Positions 62,818 to 64,000 of a stretch of DNA of 64,000 nucleotides are shown here, in pieces (position 1 is the stretch's first letter; every line of letters begins with the position of its first letter). A program made the position numbers and the translations under genes. The stretch comes from Owenia fusiformis (lineage: Eukaryota; Annelida; Polychaeta; Sabellida; Oweniidae): positions 8,112,989-8,176,988 of the forward strand of contig CAIIXF020000006.1 in NCBI GenBank assembly GCA_903813345.2. Direction: 5' to 3'. Below the pieces are notes generated by a model. It was given only the letters and a program-made list of their open reading frames with translations, made no database searches and was not told the DNA's origin.

Positions 62818-63075
62818 CAGGGTGTTCAATAAATAAGGTTAAAGATATTGTAACTTTCTATTCTATATTTATTCTTTCTGATAGCTTTGTTCATACTCCC
62901 AGGTCTATTACTACCACAAATGCAATATAAAAAAAAACAGTCCTAAAGTCCCATTGTTATGAAAATAAGCTAGTCAACATAATGTCCATCTCTAGCTAAA
63001 CACTTCTTATGCCTATTCACCCACTCTCTAAACACACTTTCAAACCCATTCCATACAATGCAGACACCTGAAATT
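62818..63075 (-). pseudogene. Transposase C-terminal remnant with 'cagggtgttc' end
   Basis: The minus strand encodes VWNGFESVFREWVNRHKK then CLARDGHYVD and a stop at 62970-62972, a pattern typical of the last residues of mariner/Tc1-like transposases. About 150 bp beyond it is the end sequence 'cagggtgttcaataaataag'. The 5' part of the element is missing and is replaced by the pearl-like element at ~63141. Confidence 0.55.
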
Positions 63076-63140
63076 ATTTGCAAAGCTAGGAAATGGGCCA
63101 AAAGTGAATTTCGGGGAATAAAAATGGCGGCCATTTTGAA

Positions 63141-64000
63141 ACCAGAACAACGGCAACGCCAAAGCGTAGCGAATCCCATCGAACAGAAATGACTGGCATT
63201 TTTTACAAACGAATAGCAAATATCATAAAACAACACACCAGAAAGGCCACCATTTTCAAAATGGTTGCTCACTAGCCAAGTTGTCATCAGAAGAAATAAT
63301 ATGCTTTTAAGTAGCCACCTCTAAAATTTTTGAAAAATCATACATGTACTTGTAAAATAACACACATAAAAATGGTGGCCATTTTTCGAAATGGCCGACT
63401 ACTCCCCAAAGTTTAATTAGACATTGTGCCATGCTTAAAGCATTCACATATCAAATATGAACAAAATCGCTCCACTACTTTTCAAGTTATAGTAAAATAC
63501 GTTAAAATGGTGGCCATTTTTCAAAATGGCCACCTTCTACCAAAAGAGTCATTAGAAATAGACAGTGTGCCATGCTTATTGTATTCACATACCAAATATG
63601 AACAAAATCGCTCTACTACTTTTCGAGTTATAGTAAAATATGTAAGAATGGCGGCCATTTTTCATAATTTTTTTCAAAATGGCCGCCTTCTACCCAAAGT
63701 GTCATAGGACAGTGTGCCATGCTTATAGTATTCACATACCAAATATGAACAAAATCACTCCACTACTTTTCGAGTTATAGCAAAATATGTTAAAATGGCG
63801 GCCATTTTTCAAAATTTTTTCAAAATGGCCGCTTTCTACCAAAAGTGTCATAGGACAGTGTGCCATGCTTATAGTATTCACATACCAAATATGAACAAAA
63901 TCACTCCACTACTTTTCGAGTTATAGCAAAATATGTTAAAATGGCGGCCATTTTTCAAAATTTTTTCAAAATGGCCGCCTTCTACCAAAAGTGTCTTTAG
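63141..64000. mobile_element. Pearl-like element 5, truncated by window end
   Basis: The left end 'accagaacaacggcaacgcc' and 'gaatcccatcgaac' match element 1, and the first several hundred bases follow it closely. Tandem ~145-bp cores with 'aaaatggcggccatttttc' continue to the window edge; the microsatellite and right end lie outside. Confidence 0.75.

Noticed and set aside
50688-64000. Search for the C2-domain exons of C2CD5 on the minus strand
   Set aside because: No segment with the expected C2 signature and correct phase-1 junction was found; they probably lie beyond 64000.

Overview
The window is animal nuclear DNA. It is AT-rich, has GT-AG introns with AATAAA-type signals, and shows no bacterial gene organisation. 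The dispersed repeats, with ~145-162 bp tandem cores ending in an ACGG-type microsatellite, have the layout of pearl/HINE elements known from bivalve molluscs. I infer a lophotrochozoan invertebrate, possibly a bivalve; the sequence does not fix the species.

The backbone is one large minus-strand gene. Fourteen coding exons between 50687 and 10202, all in compatible phase, encode the central ~602 codons of a C2CD5 (CDP138) orthologue. The N-terminal C2-domain exons and the C-terminal exons were not found here, so the gene probably runs off both ends of the window. If so, the whole 64 kb is exonic and intronic space of one locus.

Seven complete genes, all on the plus strand, lie in the introns or presumed introns of this host. 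Two are tandem-duplicate ankyrin genes with a Lys-rich tail (539-3978 and 6555-9483). Three are class A GPCRs with uninterrupted coding sequence (13846-14967, 48654-49838, 60401-61555). One is an ankyrin protein with a CARD-like N-terminus (28240-29631). One is a secreted precursor with four pacifastin domains (52361-55216). The two tandem ankyrin proteins share exon structure, a possible PP1-docking RVxF motif and a C-terminal motif I do not recognise.

The rest is dense in mobile DNA. A young LTR retrotransposon (16734-24311) has two 2236-bp LTRs, a tRNA-Leu primer site, a gag-protease ORF and no reverse transcriptase or integrase. A MULE-like element (15539-16351) has a 9-bp target duplication. 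A perfectly symmetric foldback element (58994-59844) has a 5-bp target duplication. There are several mariner-like terminal-inverted-repeat elements, and at least five large pearl-like repeat arrays plus fragments. No rRNA, tRNA or CRISPR was seen.
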